From positions 63,029,253 through 63,093,252 of the forward strand of contig NC_087062.1 in NCBI RefSeq assembly GCF_963678635.1: 64,000 bases of DNA, written 5' to 3'. Under the pieces are notes generated by a model. That model was not told the origin of the DNA. It saw only the letters and a list, made by a program, of their open reading frames with translations, and searched no databases. Position numbers and translations under genes: made by a program. The DNA comes from Symsagittifera roscoffensis (Eukaryota > Xenacoelomorpha > Acoela > Convolutidae). This document shows, piece after piece, positions 1-11,670 of the stretch; position 1 is the first letter of the stretch, and each line of letters opens with the position of its first letter.

Positions 1-1425
1 ACGATCATCTGAAAAATTCACAAAAGAAAATAAAAATTGAAAACTTCTTAAAACTGTTTAAAACTCTATTAATTTTTTGCACCAAACAATTAAATTAAAA
101 AAATACCAATGCAGTAATTTAATTTATAAATTTTTTCCCAAATGCAGTAAATCTAATAATGATGAAAATTTGTAACTTAATTTTCCCCAACAACTAGCAG
201 TAAATTTGCATTTCTATGTAATAAATTGATAAAACGAAAATGTAGTACTAACCTTTTGATATTTCCATTCATTCGCACAAAAATTCTATCCACACTCGCA
301 CAGCTCGCCCACGAAGAATTGTTTAAATAATGAATTTCAGTTTCAAGCTTTCACACTCAACAACTCTAACACACGATAACAAGTTTCAAACTTTCCTTTA
401 ACCCGGTTGGAAAGGAATTATATACTAAACAACACTAACCAACGCAGCTTACTAAACACCACAAATCATAGAATAACAGCATGACTAAGAAAAGGAAACC
501 AACGGTACCCAAACCGGATTAACCCAGTTTAAAACTGGATAATTTATTCTTTTGAAGACTATTATAAAGTCTAAGAAAGAAATAATAAAACACAAAAAAG
601 TCGAAAGACAAACCCATACCACAAACAATTTGATTTTTGAAAAAAGGACATAACCAACAAAACATAACAAAAACCAAAACAAACCCAACATAAAACGTTG
701 TCACATAACAGGACCTCTCACAAAAACCGCATGCAATCATACTCCCACTCCTGGCCTAACCCACCAGAAGAGGACGTCCTGAGCATGCTCTATAGCCGGC
801 CTAACCCACCGTGCTACATCCACGCTTTGTGACCACACTCCTATTTTTAATAAGAGCTACTCAAGGGTGAGTAACTCTTCAAAATAACCGAACTAAAACA
901 AAAAGCTTTTGTGAAAACAACTAACCAAAATCATAATTAAAACACCAAACAAATAAAAATTTTATAAAATGTAAATTATACCTTGCAGTATATAGATCAG
1001 CATACAACACCAAAGACGAACATCCAAAGACAAGATGACCCCACTACACTCGAAAAAGAATGGCCAACCACAATCAATATGCCGCCCACAATCACAACTC
1101 AAAGGATTTAGAGTACGACTTGACTTCGCAGAAAAGGACTTCATTGAACTAGAACAATGACCACCTCGATGTTCAAGTATACGTACAGATCCGAGTAACC
1201 AGGCATCCCCTCCACGCACAATCTCCACGCCATTCCCAGACAAGGTCAAACACAAAAGAAGTTCTCTACATGAAACGGAAAAACCTGTCATAGCCAACCA
1301 TTCTGAAATCAGATTTGAGTTTGTTGCGAAAACCCAGTCGTTGTCTTGAGAAGACACAACGATTGAATCTGGGACTTCTCTAATAAGAAAACCCAGAAGA
1401 AATAAGATGTTCGCCAAATACCAAC
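1..1425 (+). mobile_element. 3' internal non-coding end of a Tor-like LTR retroelement (copy A)
   Basis: This stretch is the reverse complement of 39924-41400, the DNA between the last ORF and the 3' LTR of the large element on the other side of the window. Copy A is therefore a second insertion of the same family in opposite orientation, and its coding body lies left of position 1. The two copies are similar throughout. Copy B has roughly 47 extra bases next to its LTR. I see no conserved protein in the element's sense direction. An open frame on the opposite strand (962-1417) is described separately. Confidence 0.8.
962..1417 (-). other. Open frame antisense to the retroelement 3' region
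   Basis: A 151-codon open frame runs antisense to copy A. It is preceded by an acceptor-like TTTTACAG at the LTR edge, and near its end it meets a donor-like CTGCAAG/GTATAA. The predicted protein is Cys-rich and matches no family I know. In copy B the corresponding DNA (about 39975-40440) is broken into shorter frames by small indels. Either this is a chance open frame or an antisense gene decayed in copy B. Confidence 0.2.
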
Positions 1426-1854
1426 TGTAAAACCCGGATGGGTGGAACCTGATCTAAACTACATTTTATGATTGGATAAATTAGATATTTTACCACTGTA
1501 AAGTATTTAATATTAACCAATCATGATCCATCTAACTAACAACCCACTTATTTGTAAGTGCTGAAATTACTTGTAATTTCAGCACCAGAGAGAGATTTGA
1601 ATTTAACTTAGAAATTAGTTGACTCTCCAAGAAGACTTCAGCAGCCGCAATAAACCAGTATACACTAGATCTATTGAGCCTAGCAGAGACTAGTTAAACA
1701 ACCTGAGACTAGATAATATAAGAGTAAGATTAGGATCGGTATTAGACTAAGAAGTTGCACGAATCTATCCGGCCGAAAATAAGATAGCGTGACGAGCAGA
1801 CGGTGTACTCTATCCGAAATTACTCTATGAGTTATACACTTAGGTCCTAACTCA
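1426..1854 (+). repeat. 3' LTR of Tor-like element copy A
   Basis: A 429-base LTR begins TGTAAAACCC and ends CCTAACTCA, giving the usual TG...CA ends. It matches, in reverse complement, 39496-39923 and 58687-59096. Like those copies it contains a perfect 13-base-arm hairpin (1558-1585). Only one LTR of this copy is in the window. Confidence 0.85.
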
Positions 1855-2004
1855 ACAGGTTGAAAATAATCATTTTGCAAAAACTTTTATTAATTATTGA
1901 AAAAGTTTAGAGCTCCAGTATGTTGAGAAAAATGGAAACTATCTTGCCCTTCTTATTTTGAACACATTTTTAATATTATTATAGAAAATCTGTTGAACAC
2001 CATC

Positions 2005-2200
2005 ACTCAGTAAAAGAGAAAATAATCGATTATATTATAATTATAATCATATTCTTAGCAAAATTATATGATTTTTATTGTTTCGAAAAAAAGCAACATT
2101 ATAATCAAATTTTAATTGATTGTAATCAATTATTTTTGAAATTTATGAAGACTGACAATGAAAATCCATTATAATCGATTATTTTCCCTTTTTACTGAGT
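2005..2200. mobile_element. Small foldback element (MITE-like) with ATAATCGATTAT ends
   Basis: About 196 bases are bounded by inverted repeats. The left end reads ACTCAGTAAAA-GAGAAAATAATCGATTAT, and the right end is its near-perfect reverse complement ending TTTTTACTGAGT. The interior contains more TTATAATC/AATCGATT motifs. There is no coding capacity. I could not find a convincing target-site duplication. Related TAATCGATTATAA-rich DNA occurs at 60765-60965 and 61400-61650. Confidence 0.6.
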
Positions 2201-2504
2201 ACGGGCAAGTAAAGTTTATTGGATATAATAATATTCATCTTGGCAATATAGTATATTACAAATACGGGAACTAACAGATTCCAAGCTTTTGTCAATTTTC
2301 TGGTGTCGATAATAGATAAACAGGCTCTTTGAAAATCCAATTAAAATACGTCCAGGTAGAAAAACGGAAACAAAAACTTGTTGGCTGACGTGTTCAAAAA
2401 CTGCTTTTTCAGTGGAAAAAAAATCAAAAATTTCATGAATCGTTCATTTCAAAACTACTAGCTACCTGGTTAATGAAAACTAAAAAAAAATACAAAAGTA
2501 AACT

Positions 2505-2900
2505 AATCCAAAGCTAAAACTATCCAAGCGTGGAAGTGTTTAATGACTTAATTGGAAACAAACGTCTGATAAAAACGGAAAACAAAACAAAGATAGAACA
2601 GATACAGACAATTAAAAAAATTGCAGATGGACTCATCCAGGGGGCGGATCTAAGTTTTTTTTTGAGGGGGGCGGGCTTTCGAAAACTTTTCGAAAATTTA
2701 GTCGACAATTTTTTTTTTAGGTCAACCAAATTGAGTTTCTGAGCATCTCAAGAATGTTATAAAGAGTGAATCCTAAATTATCACCAAAGCTAAAATTATT
2801 CAAGAATGGAAGTATTTAATAACTCAACTGAAAAAAAAACATCCCGCAAATACAGAAAAACACAAAACAAAAATAGAACAGATACGGATGATAGAACAAA
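2505..2900. repeat. Diverged direct repeat, period about 278 bases
   Basis: The segments near 2505-2620 and 2783-2900 are alignable (CCAAAGCTAAAACTATCCAAG against CCAAAGCTAAAATTATTCAAG, then GGAAGT.TTTAAT.ACT and AGATAGAACAGATAC). Between them lies a G-rich run and a TTAGGTCAACCAAATT block that recurs near 13447. There is no coding signal. It looks like an old tandem duplication or part of a dispersed repeat family. Confidence 0.5.
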
Positions 2901-3018
2901 ATAGCATATATACTCATTTCAGTTTATTCAAGATTAAGTACAAGTTGGATGTTTAAGTTCACTTTTTTGTTTTATTTATTTTCTCTGATCTGTCAAAAAG
3001 CTTCACTGAAGCTTTGGG

Positions 3019-3072
3019 GCGCTACGGTAGTGATAATGCCTAAAACATATGATTGCTAGTTCCAATCGCACG
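3019..3072 (+). repeat. tRNA-like sequence, probable SINE head
   Basis: The block resembles the internal Pol III promoter of a tRNA. There is an A-box-like GCTACGGTAGTGATAATGCC, and about 40 bases later a B-box-like TAGTTCCAATCGC. The acceptor stem does not close and the T-arm is imperfect, so this is not a functional tRNA. A tRNA-derived SINE or tRNA pseudogene fits best. Confidence 0.4.
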
Positions 3073-3079
3073 TGCGCTG

Positions 3080-5087
3080 CAAGCTGCTGGGTGAGTTCTT
3101 GCAAGTAAGTCATATCATATTGAGTGCTGGTTATATTCGCTGGTTATTATCAATCTAAATAATTAACCTTCGGGTTAAACATCCGGGTTGGTTGACTAAA
3201 AGAACCGAGTTGGTTTTAAAAAAATTACTTTACAAAATAAATATTTCGACAGATTTTATAGGATTAGATATATGATTGAACTTTATAGGACTGGGAAGGC
3301 AACTAATACTGCTAATATCCCAGCAGGTGAACAGTCTCTTTTTGTTCCGACTTTCGAAGAAAGTGAGGAAAATATAGGCCCGGGGTGGTTTTTTATTCAA
3401 ATCAATTTTTAAAAAGTTGACTGCGTATGGACATCGATTCGGAAAACATCTGATTGTCAAGCGAGTGTGCCGGCACTTGACTAAAGAGCAGCTTTGCTGC
3501 TGGAATAATACTTTGATAGCTTGTTTTATTACACGAATTAATTATGCGTGGCAAATTATTCGCATTCAAAATCGTTCCAAATTGAATTGAGGCAAGATAA
3601 TTGGTCCTATTCATTCCAAAAACTACTCAAAATTTAACACTGATATTATTAGCTTAAATTTTGTCATTATTTTATACACCAAAAACTATTCGAGACCTGC
3701 TAATGGGAAGTCGGAACATTCAGAATTTTGCAATCTTATTACTATTGAGAGCATTAACAAAAGAGAACATTTTTACCAATGCATGAGGAAAAAAAATTTC
3801 GGCTGGTGAGTCTATAGATAACTTTCATACCAATTTCCGTAACTTCAATTGCAAAAAGGAGATAAAATAGAGATAGGTTATTGGAGGCAAAACTTATGAT
3901 ACTCCAGTTTATCTCAATCAAATTATGATCTTCTATTAACACTAACTTTCCCTAAGCTGTTTCGAAATTTCGAAAACAACTATTTTGAAAAAATAACCTG
4001 AAAATATAAGGCCAAATTCAAACCTCCGCAAATTTTGTTGACATACATTCCAATAAAATGGAAAAATTTTATCTCTGACTTCATAGTAATTGTGTTTCGT
4101 GAACCAAGTACGACTAATTTCCTTAAATTTTCCCCCAGATTACGTATCATTGCTTTATTTTTCCTTCAAATTTCCTTATAATTTCCCTCAAAGCACTTGT
4201 GATTGCTGCACTTAATTGAACTTAAGAAACAAAATGTAAAATAAAGAGACTATAAAGAGTGCGAGAAAAAATCTTCGTCATGTTTTGTTTGATATGTTAC
4301 GATTTTAACTTGTTGTGCATATCCTTGTACCATAGTCTAAAACATTCATTTAAAAAGTTTGACTTCTTCTTGTTCAATTTTTGCAAATTAACAATCCATT
4401 GGCAAGAATTAAACAAATTTGCAATCTAATGAATATTTTTCAGATTTTACGCTGATGTTTGTATTTTCAGTGCTTTTTTTAGTTCTTGCAACTCAAAAAA
4501 CCTAAAGATTATTTTCCCAAGTTGAAAAAAGTAACCAAAGGTAGATTCAAATTATTTATTGTCGAGTTTCAAAAATTCAAATTTCTTGATTGATGGTTAA
4601 GAAAGTTTAAAAATTGAACTGTTATATTGTTCGTAATGTTGTACCGCTAATTAATTGAACTATCATTTATTTTCTGCAGAAAAATCAAAAATTGCAAATT
4701 CATGATTGATGAAATGTTTATTTTATGTCATCCGAATTTTTACATAGTTCAAAAACTTTCATATTTCAGCAAAAATCTTGCAAAAAAAGGAGAAATATGC
4801 ATTTCAAACTGCAAGTCAAAACATTGCGCAATCTATTTGAAGGACAGAAACGAATTCAAAAAGCACAAGTTGGTTTTTGGCATTGAATGAACCCATGTCG
4901 CCATGAACTCAAATTGAAATTTACTGAGCAGACGATGTTAATGATTTAAACAAAGGCGATCTCATAACATTTTCATCATCCAGAAATAGTGACAATAGAA
5001 AAGTCTTTGTTTTTTCACGCACAAAAAAAAATTTTTTAAATGTCGAATTTCAGGCTTTTACCCAAAACACTGTTGTTAAAGTATATA
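3080..5087. other. Intergenic, no supported gene
   Basis: This is AT-rich DNA without recognisable protein similarity. A 62-codon plus-strand frame at 4702-4890 contains a CATATTTCAG acceptor-like site and ends in a Lys/Cys-rich stretch. It might be an exon, but it has no partner I can identify. From 5100 the DNA becomes rich in CAGTACTG-like motifs belonging to the MITE that follows. Confidence 0.5.
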
Positions 5088-5694
5088 CCCGGATTGTCTT
5101 GCAGAGAAAATCAGTACTGTTGCAGTATTGTTACAGTAAAATAAAACAGTACTGGTACAGAGATAAATCAGCACTGTAACAGCACTGAAAATTGCAACAA
5201 CAGCACTAAAAAAAAAAAAAAACGGTCTGAAAAATCTCAAAAACAGCGCTAAAAAATTGCAAAGACAGCACTGAAATAATGAATTAAAAATATTTGCTTT
5301 TTTTCTACCAAAAATTACCAATTCCAGGCAAATTTAGTTGCTCAAGCCTTCTAATTATCAAAACTTATTTATTTTCTTTTAATTTCGCAAAACAAACTGC
5401 GTTTTTAGGCGGCTTTCAGCTAATTTTAGCTGTGGTGGGTGAAATAGGGACTCTTTCATCTTTTTTTGATTGTAACGACTCTAATAAAACTTTAAATTCA
5501 ATTCAAAAATTGAAAAAATACAGTACTGTTCAAGGACAAAAAAGTGATATAAATACAACAGTATGGTAACAGTACTGTTCCAGTACTGCAACAGTTTTGT
5601 TTTCTTTTGTTTCAGTGGGTTTTTCCTGGAAAAGTACTGAAAAAAAACATATAACTATTTTTACTTTGAATTAGTACTGGCAGAACAATCTGGG
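5088..5694. mobile_element. MITE with CCCRGATTGT inverted ends and TA target duplication
   Basis: The left end reads TA-CCCGGATTGTCTTGC and the right end is the inverse, ...GAACAATCTGGG-TA. The inverted ends and flanking TA fit a non-autonomous Tc1/mariner-like element. The interior is rich in CAGTACTGTTACAG-type motifs, also partly inverted between the two halves. No transposase is encoded. The 1428-base tandem unit starts inside this MITE (at 5333), so its right half is repeated at 6761-7122 and 8189-8550 without the left half. Confidence 0.6.
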
Positions 5695-8600
5695 TAAAAG
5701 ATTTTAAAAGCATATGGCAATCAAAAAAACAATTGGTGAAAAATGCTCATTGTTTCTCAAAAATACACTGCATTTCAAAAAAACTCTTTCAAAAAGACTA
5801 AACTATCTGCGGAAGAGTTTGACCAACATTAAAAGTTAGATTTTTTTCTTTTCAGTTGCTGCATCACTCATAGCATATTAGTCAATGAAAAAAAAGCTAC
5901 AAAAAAGTTAATGAAAACTTTTTAGCTTGGGATGACGATCAAACTAGTGTTTGTTTGATTACAAAGATTCTGATTTTAAGCGTTGTGTGGGTTTCTTTTT
6001 ACGTATTTTTTTCCGGCTCAAATACTGCTTTTGAGCGATCAACTCGATGATGTTATTTTCAATTTGGTCATGATATAGATTTCAAAAAAAAAGTTTGAAA
6101 ATTTTTCTTTGACTTGAGAAGAACTGTTCCGAGTATTTTGACTTAATTTCCAATTTCGAACTACACCCAGTTTGATTCATAGGCAAATATCAAATTGGAG
6201 CAGCTCGCAGGTTGTTTTTGAAAAAAAAAGCTGCTCGTAACAGGGAGAAACCCTGAATGTCTCGAACGCATTTAAAATTATATGGCCTAGTGTTTGCTTA
6301 AAAATCTGATGAAAATTTCACATTTCAAAAAAAAATTAGCAAAGGAAATTTTTCTGTGCTTTTAAATGTTACACCCCAAACACTATTTAAAGTGCAGAAA
6401 ACATATTTGACTTATGCAAAAAATTCAATAGTCCACCATTCATGCCTTAGTTCAAAATGAAACTAATTCTGAGCGGAGTTAAATCTCCGCTTACGCGTTA
6501 AAATTGCGAAATAATTTGCGCGCTAAATATCCCATATCGGCCAAGTTGTCAGTCTTTAAAACCCTTAACTCCATAACTTTACAAATGATGATCACAAGTC
6601 AAAAATGGCTCGTTGAAAAGTCAAAAATTGTCAGGAGAAAAGAAATACCCGAGTAAAATTATTCCGTTCTTTTCGTCGAAAGTCGAAATAAACCTGCTCG
6701 TATCAAGTCGAAGTACTAAATGTTCCGACTTTAGTTTCCTTAGAGTAGCGAAAAATAAAATTTAGTTGCTCAAGCCTTCTAATTATCAAAACTTATTTAT
6801 TTTCTTTTAATTTCGCAAAACAAACTGCGTTTTTAGGCGGCTTTCAGCTAATTTTAGCTGTGGTGGGTGAAATAGGGACTCTTTCATCTTTTTTTGATTG
6901 TAACGACTCTAATAAAACTTTAAATTCAATTCAAAAATTGAAAAAATACAGTACTGTTCAAGGACAAAAAAGTGATATAAATACAACAGTATGGTAACAG
7001 TACTGTTCCAGTACTGCAACAGTTTTGTTTTCTTTTGTTTCAGTGGGTTTTTCCTGGAAAAGTACTGAAAAAAAACATATAACTATTTTTACTTTGAATT
7101 AGTACTGGCAGAACAATCTGGGTAAAAGATTTTAAAAGCATATGGCAATCAAAAAAACAATTGGTGAAAAATGCTCATTGTTTCTCAAAAATACACTGCA
7201 TTTCAAAAAAACTCTTTCAAAAAGACTAAACTATCTGCGGAAGAGTTTGACCAACATTAAAAGTTAGATTTTTTTCTTTTCAGTTGCTGCATCACTCATA
7301 GCATATTAGTCAATGAAAAAAAAGCTACAAAAAAGTTAATGAAAACTTTTTAGCTTGGGATGACGATCAAACTAGTGTTTGTTTGATTACAAAGATTCTG
7401 ATTTTAAGCGTTGTGTGGGTTTCTTTTTACGTATTTTTTTCCGGCTCAAATACTGCTTTTGAGCGATCAACTCGATGATGTTATTTTCAATTTGGTCATG
7501 ATATAGATTTCAAAAAAAAAGTTTGAAAATTTTTCTTTGACTTGAGAAGAACTGTTCCGAGTATTTTGACTTAATTTCCAATTTCGAACTACACCCAGTT
7601 TGATTCATAGGCAAATATCAAATTGGAGCAGCTCGCAGGTTGTTTTTGAAAAAAAAAGCTGCTCGTAACAGGGAGAAACCCTGAATGTCTCGAACGCATT
7701 TAAAATTATATGGCCTAGTGTTTGCTTAAAAATCTGATGAAAATTTCACATTTCAAAAAAAAATTAGCAAAGGAAATTTTTCTGTGCTTTTAAATGTTAC
7801 ACCCCAAACACTATTTAAAGTGCAGAAAACATATTTGACTTATGCAAAAAATTCAATAGTCCACCATTCATGCCTTAGTTCAAAATGAAACTAATTCTGA
7901 GCGGAGTTAAATCTCCGCTTACGCGTTAAAATTGCGAAATAATTTGCGCGCTAAATATCCCATATCGGCCAAGTTGTCAGTCTTTAAAACCCTTAACTCC
8001 ATAACTTTACAAATGATGATCACAAGTCAAAAATGGCTCGTTGAAAAGTCAAAAATTGTCAGGAGAAAAGAAATACCCGAGTAAAATTATTCCGTTCTTT
8101 TCGTCGAAAGTCGAAATAAACCTGCTCGTATCAAGTCGAAGTACTAAATGTTCCGACTTTAGTTTCCTTAGAGTAGCGAAAAATAAAATTTAGTTGCTCA
8201 AGCCTTCTAATTATCAAAACTTATTTATTTTCTTTTAATTTCGCAAAACAAACTGCGTTTTTAGGCGGCTTTCAGCTAATTTTAGCTGTGGTGGGTGAAA
8301 TAGGGACTCTTTCATCTTTTTTTGATTGTAACGACTCTAATAAAACTTTAAATTCAATTCAAAAATTGAAAAAATACAGTACTGTTCAAGGACAAAAAAG
8401 TGATATAAATACAACAGTATGGTAACAGTACTGTTCCAGTACTGCAACAGTTTTGTTTTCTTTTGTTTCAGTGGGTTTTTCCTGGAAAAGTACTGAAAAA
8501 AAACATATAACTATTTTTACTTTGAATTAGTACTGGCAGAACAATCTGGGTAAAAGATTTTAAAAGCATATGGCAATCAAAAAAACAATTGGTGAAAAAT

Positions 8601-9617
8601 GCTCATTGTTTCTCAAAAATACACTGCATTTCAAAAAAACTCTTTCAAAAAGACTAAACTATCTGCGGAAGAGTTTGACCAACATTAAAAGTTAGATTTT
8701 TTTCTTTTCAGTTGCTGCATCACTCATAGCATATTAGTCAATGAAAAAAAAGCTACAAAAAAGTTAATGAAAACTTTTTAGCTTGGGATGACGATCAAAC
8801 TAGTGTTTGTTTGATTACAAAGATTCTGATTTTAAGCGTTGTGTGGGTTTCTTTTTACGTATTTTTTTCCGGCTCAAATACTGCTTTTGAGCGATCAACT
8901 CGATGATGTTATTTTCAATTTGGTCATGATATAGATTTCAAAAAAAAAGTTTGAAAATTTTTCTTTGACTTGAGAAGAACTGTTCCGAGTATTTTGACTT
9001 AATTTCCAATTTCGAACTACACCCAGTTTGATTCATAGGCAAATATCAAATTGGAGCAGCTCGCAGGTTGTTTTTGAAAAAAAAAAGCTGCTCGTAACAG
9101 GGAGAAACCCTGAATGTCTCGAACGCATTTAAAATTATATGTCCTAGTGTTTGCTTAAAAATCTGATGAAAATTTCACATTTCAAAAAAAAATTAGCAAA
9201 GGAAATTTTTCTGTGCTTTTAAATGTTACACCCCAAACACTATTTAAAGTGCAGAAAACATATTTGACTTATGCAAAAAATTCAATAGTCCACCATTCAT
9301 GCCTTAGTTCAAAATGAAACTAATTCTGAGCGGAGTTAAATCTCCGCTTACGCGTTAAAATTGCGAAATAATTTGCGCGCTAAATATCCCATATCGGCCA
9401 AGTTGTCAGTCTTTAAAACCCTTAACTCCATAACTTTACAAATGATGATCACAAGTCAAAAATGGCTCGTTGAAAAGTCAAAAATTGTCAGGAGAAAAGA
9501 AATACCCGAGTAAAATTATTCCGTTCTTTTCGTCGAAAGTCGAAATAAACCTGCTCGTATCAAGTCGAAGTACTAAATGTTCCGACTTTAGTTTCCTTAG
9601 AGTAGCGAAAAATAAAA
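5333..9617. repeat. Tandem triplication of a 1428-base unit
   Basis: Three head-to-tail copies lie at 5333-6760, 6761-8188 and 8189-9617. By eye copies 1 and 2 are the same. Copy 3 differs by one substitution (GGCC to GTCC near 9141) and one extra A in a poly-A run near 9075. The unit comprises the right half of the MITE at 5088-5694 plus about 1.07 kb of ordinary non-coding flank, so it is a segmental duplication and not a transposon or classical satellite. No open frame of note is inside. Near identity means recent origin, or an assembly artefact. Confidence 0.9.
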
Positions 9618-9719
9618 TTGTTGATGAAATTCCCTCCCCCCCCCCCCCCCCCCAACACGCTATGTAAAATACAAAATTGTAAATTTTGCATCAAGGAATG
9701 TATTAAATAGACTAAAGAG
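9618..9719. repeat. Poly-C tract at the array end
   Basis: Immediately after the third tandem copy comes a run of about 20 C residues (about 9633-9653), then unique AT-rich DNA. The homopolymer sits near the breakpoint where homology to the tandem unit ends. Confidence 0.6.
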
Positions 9720-9870
9720 CATGCGTCAATCCATTTTGAACTGTTTCTAGGACGAATTAAATCTCCTGTTACCTGTTAATAGCACGAAATGTATCGAGCG
9801 ACAAATGTCCCAAATTAGCCGATTGATAATTTTCAAAGCCCCCAAATTGATCACAGGCGAAATAATTTTC
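9720..9870. repeat. Diverged relative of the tandem unit's last part
   Basis: GTTAAATCTCC..TTAC..GTTAA, GCGCGCTAAATATCCCAT..GCC and TTTTCAAAGCCC/TTTAAAACCC blocks appear in the same order as at 9320-9450. The similarity is clear but diverged. This older relative suggests the flank inside the tandem unit itself belongs to a dispersed family. Confidence 0.5.
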
Positions 9871-9949
9871 TAAATTTGAGCTATAAAATAAAAAGACCCA
9901 GTTGCTTTGTTTAGCGCTTTTAAAGTTTTGAGCCTACCCTAGTCGATCA

Positions 9950-10735
9950 ACGAATGTTATCTTGAAAGATCTTGTAAGATTTCTGCAAATGAGGGTTATC
10001 TTGTAAGATCTTGTAAGATGGAGGTTATCTAGTAAGATTTTACAAGAGTGAGAATATTTTGCAACAATCTTGAAAGATTTTTGCAAGTTCTTGCAAGATA
10101 ACTAACCATGAAAAGTTTCCACAAGAAAAATATTCTCAGCGCCAGAAAAAGACCGTGGAGATCCAATTTGACTACGGTAAAATAATTCTGATTTTAGGTT
10201 TGGATTAAAATTTAAGGACAAACAATTTTTGAAAATGTTAAGTTATATGCTCATTTTTCAGCTTTCGTAATATAAAAAGTATCAGGTGGTGGTTATAATT
10301 GATGCAATTCAGTTCACGATTTCCAAAAATTTTATTTTATTTTATTGGAACAATTCATTTAGTTTGGCAAATTTAGCGATTAAAAATCAGCTTTTCTTAT
10401 TTTTTGTGAAAACTTTGACCAATAGAGTCAATTAAATTGAGATATTTTGAATGTTTTGTTTAATAATTACGATAAAAAAATACGTTTATTGTATTGTGCG
10501 GTTAAAATTTACTTTTTTAATTTGTTTAAGTAATTAAATGTTACTACTGCGCTTTGAATGTTAGTTCCTACACGAACGCTAGAGGGTTATTTTCGCACGT
10601 AAAGCTGTTTATCCCAAAAAAAATCAACTCTTTGAAAATCTTGCCTGAAAAAAATTTTTCTTTTAAGGAGGTTATATTGCAAGAATCTTACAATATCTTT
10701 TAAAGATCTTGCAAGATAACCCCCTTTGATTGATA
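9950..10735. mobile_element. Foldback element with repeated ATCTTGCAAGAT palindromes
   Basis: The left end (about 9950-10110) has several copies of GGTTATCTTGTAAGATCTTGTAAGAT. The right end (about 10665-10735) has the reverse complement, ending AAGATCTTGCAAGATAACCCCC. The motif is itself nearly palindromic (ATCTTGCAAGAT). The interior is AT-rich and non-coding. It is best read as a MITE or foldback transposon of unknown superfamily. Confidence 0.5.
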
Positions 10736-10904
10736 GGGGAGGGTTGCTTTTGAGCGATTGCTTATAGAGTAAACTAGGCGAAGAGCAGTGGCAGCGAAAA
10801 CGAAAACTTCACTCGAAATTTTATTTTGCTTTGGTTTTTTTTGCAATTAATATATTGCAGTTACTGTACAAGTTTATTCACGTATTTTTGTTTTATTTCT
10901 GCAG

Positions 10905-11089
10905 CCCAATTCAATCAAACCCAAAAGCCAAAGAAAACGACAGAAAAGTTTTTTAACACTATGTGCGACATTCTAACTAATAAAACACCGAAAAGTACGC
11001 TTCAACCAGAACATAAATTTATGCTGAGCCAAACACTCAGCCAAACGAAAATGAGTGTTAAAAAGACAGCAACCTCTGTTCTGCCCTAA
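10905..11089 (+). CDS. Possible terminal exon of an unknown gene
   Basis: A strong acceptor, TTTTATTTCTGCAG, ends at 10904. It is followed by an open frame of about 61 codons ending TAA at 11087-11089, and a poly(A) signal AATAAA at 11148-11153. If the acceptor is used the exon starts with two bases completing a codon. The peptide is polar and Lys/Thr/Gln-rich (FNQTQKPKKTTEKFF...MSVKKTATSVLP) and I do not recognise it. I could not place an upstream exon; 9.9-10.7 kb is a foldback element and 5.3-9.6 kb a tandem array. Confidence 0.35.
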
Positions 11090-11147
11090 AATTGTACTTG
11101 TTTAAAAACACTGAATGCGTGCACTATATTGCGTAACTGCCATACTC

Positions 11148-11153
11148 AATAAA
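11148..11153 (+). terminator. Poly(A) signal AATAAA
   Basis: A canonical hexamer lies 59 bases after the stop codon of the possible terminal exon at 10905-11089. Confidence 0.4.
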
Positions 11154-11516
11154 TTATCAGGTTATAATCCAACTTATTACTAGAAATTCGAGAACAGACC
11201 AAAAAGAAGCGCCGTAAAAAATTTGTACAGGAGTTAAGCAGTTTGTCGTAGTTTAATTGCGAATGAGGAAGAATAAGACAACGAGCACAGAATATCAATA
11301 TTTTTTCTTTGATCCCGCTCAGTGTTCAATCAATCCTTGTTCCAGCAATCGTATTTCACTCCTGAAATATTATTAAAATTAGCTATAGCAACATGGCGAC
11401 CAAATTAAGGGTTGTTTACAATAGTTTACACAATATTTTGTTCCCTCTATTTTTTTGAGCAATTTTCAGCATAATTTGCTCAGAAAAAAAATTATTCAAA
11501 ATTTGACAAAAAAACT

Positions 11517-11522
11517 TTTATT
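11517..11522 (-). terminator. Candidate poly(A) signal of troponin I
   Basis: AATAAA on the minus strand, about 150 bases beyond the troponin I stop codon. It is the first clear hexamer in that direction. Confidence 0.5.
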
Positions 11523-11670
11523 TTGTCAATTTTGACATGATGTTCATAATTATTTTGTAGTTTTTGAACAAATTTACAAAAAAAAAATATTTTAAGAAAA
11601 AATGATCAATATATCCATAAAACAAAGACAACTTAAATTGCAAAAAACTTGTAAAATTTTTCGAGTACTT

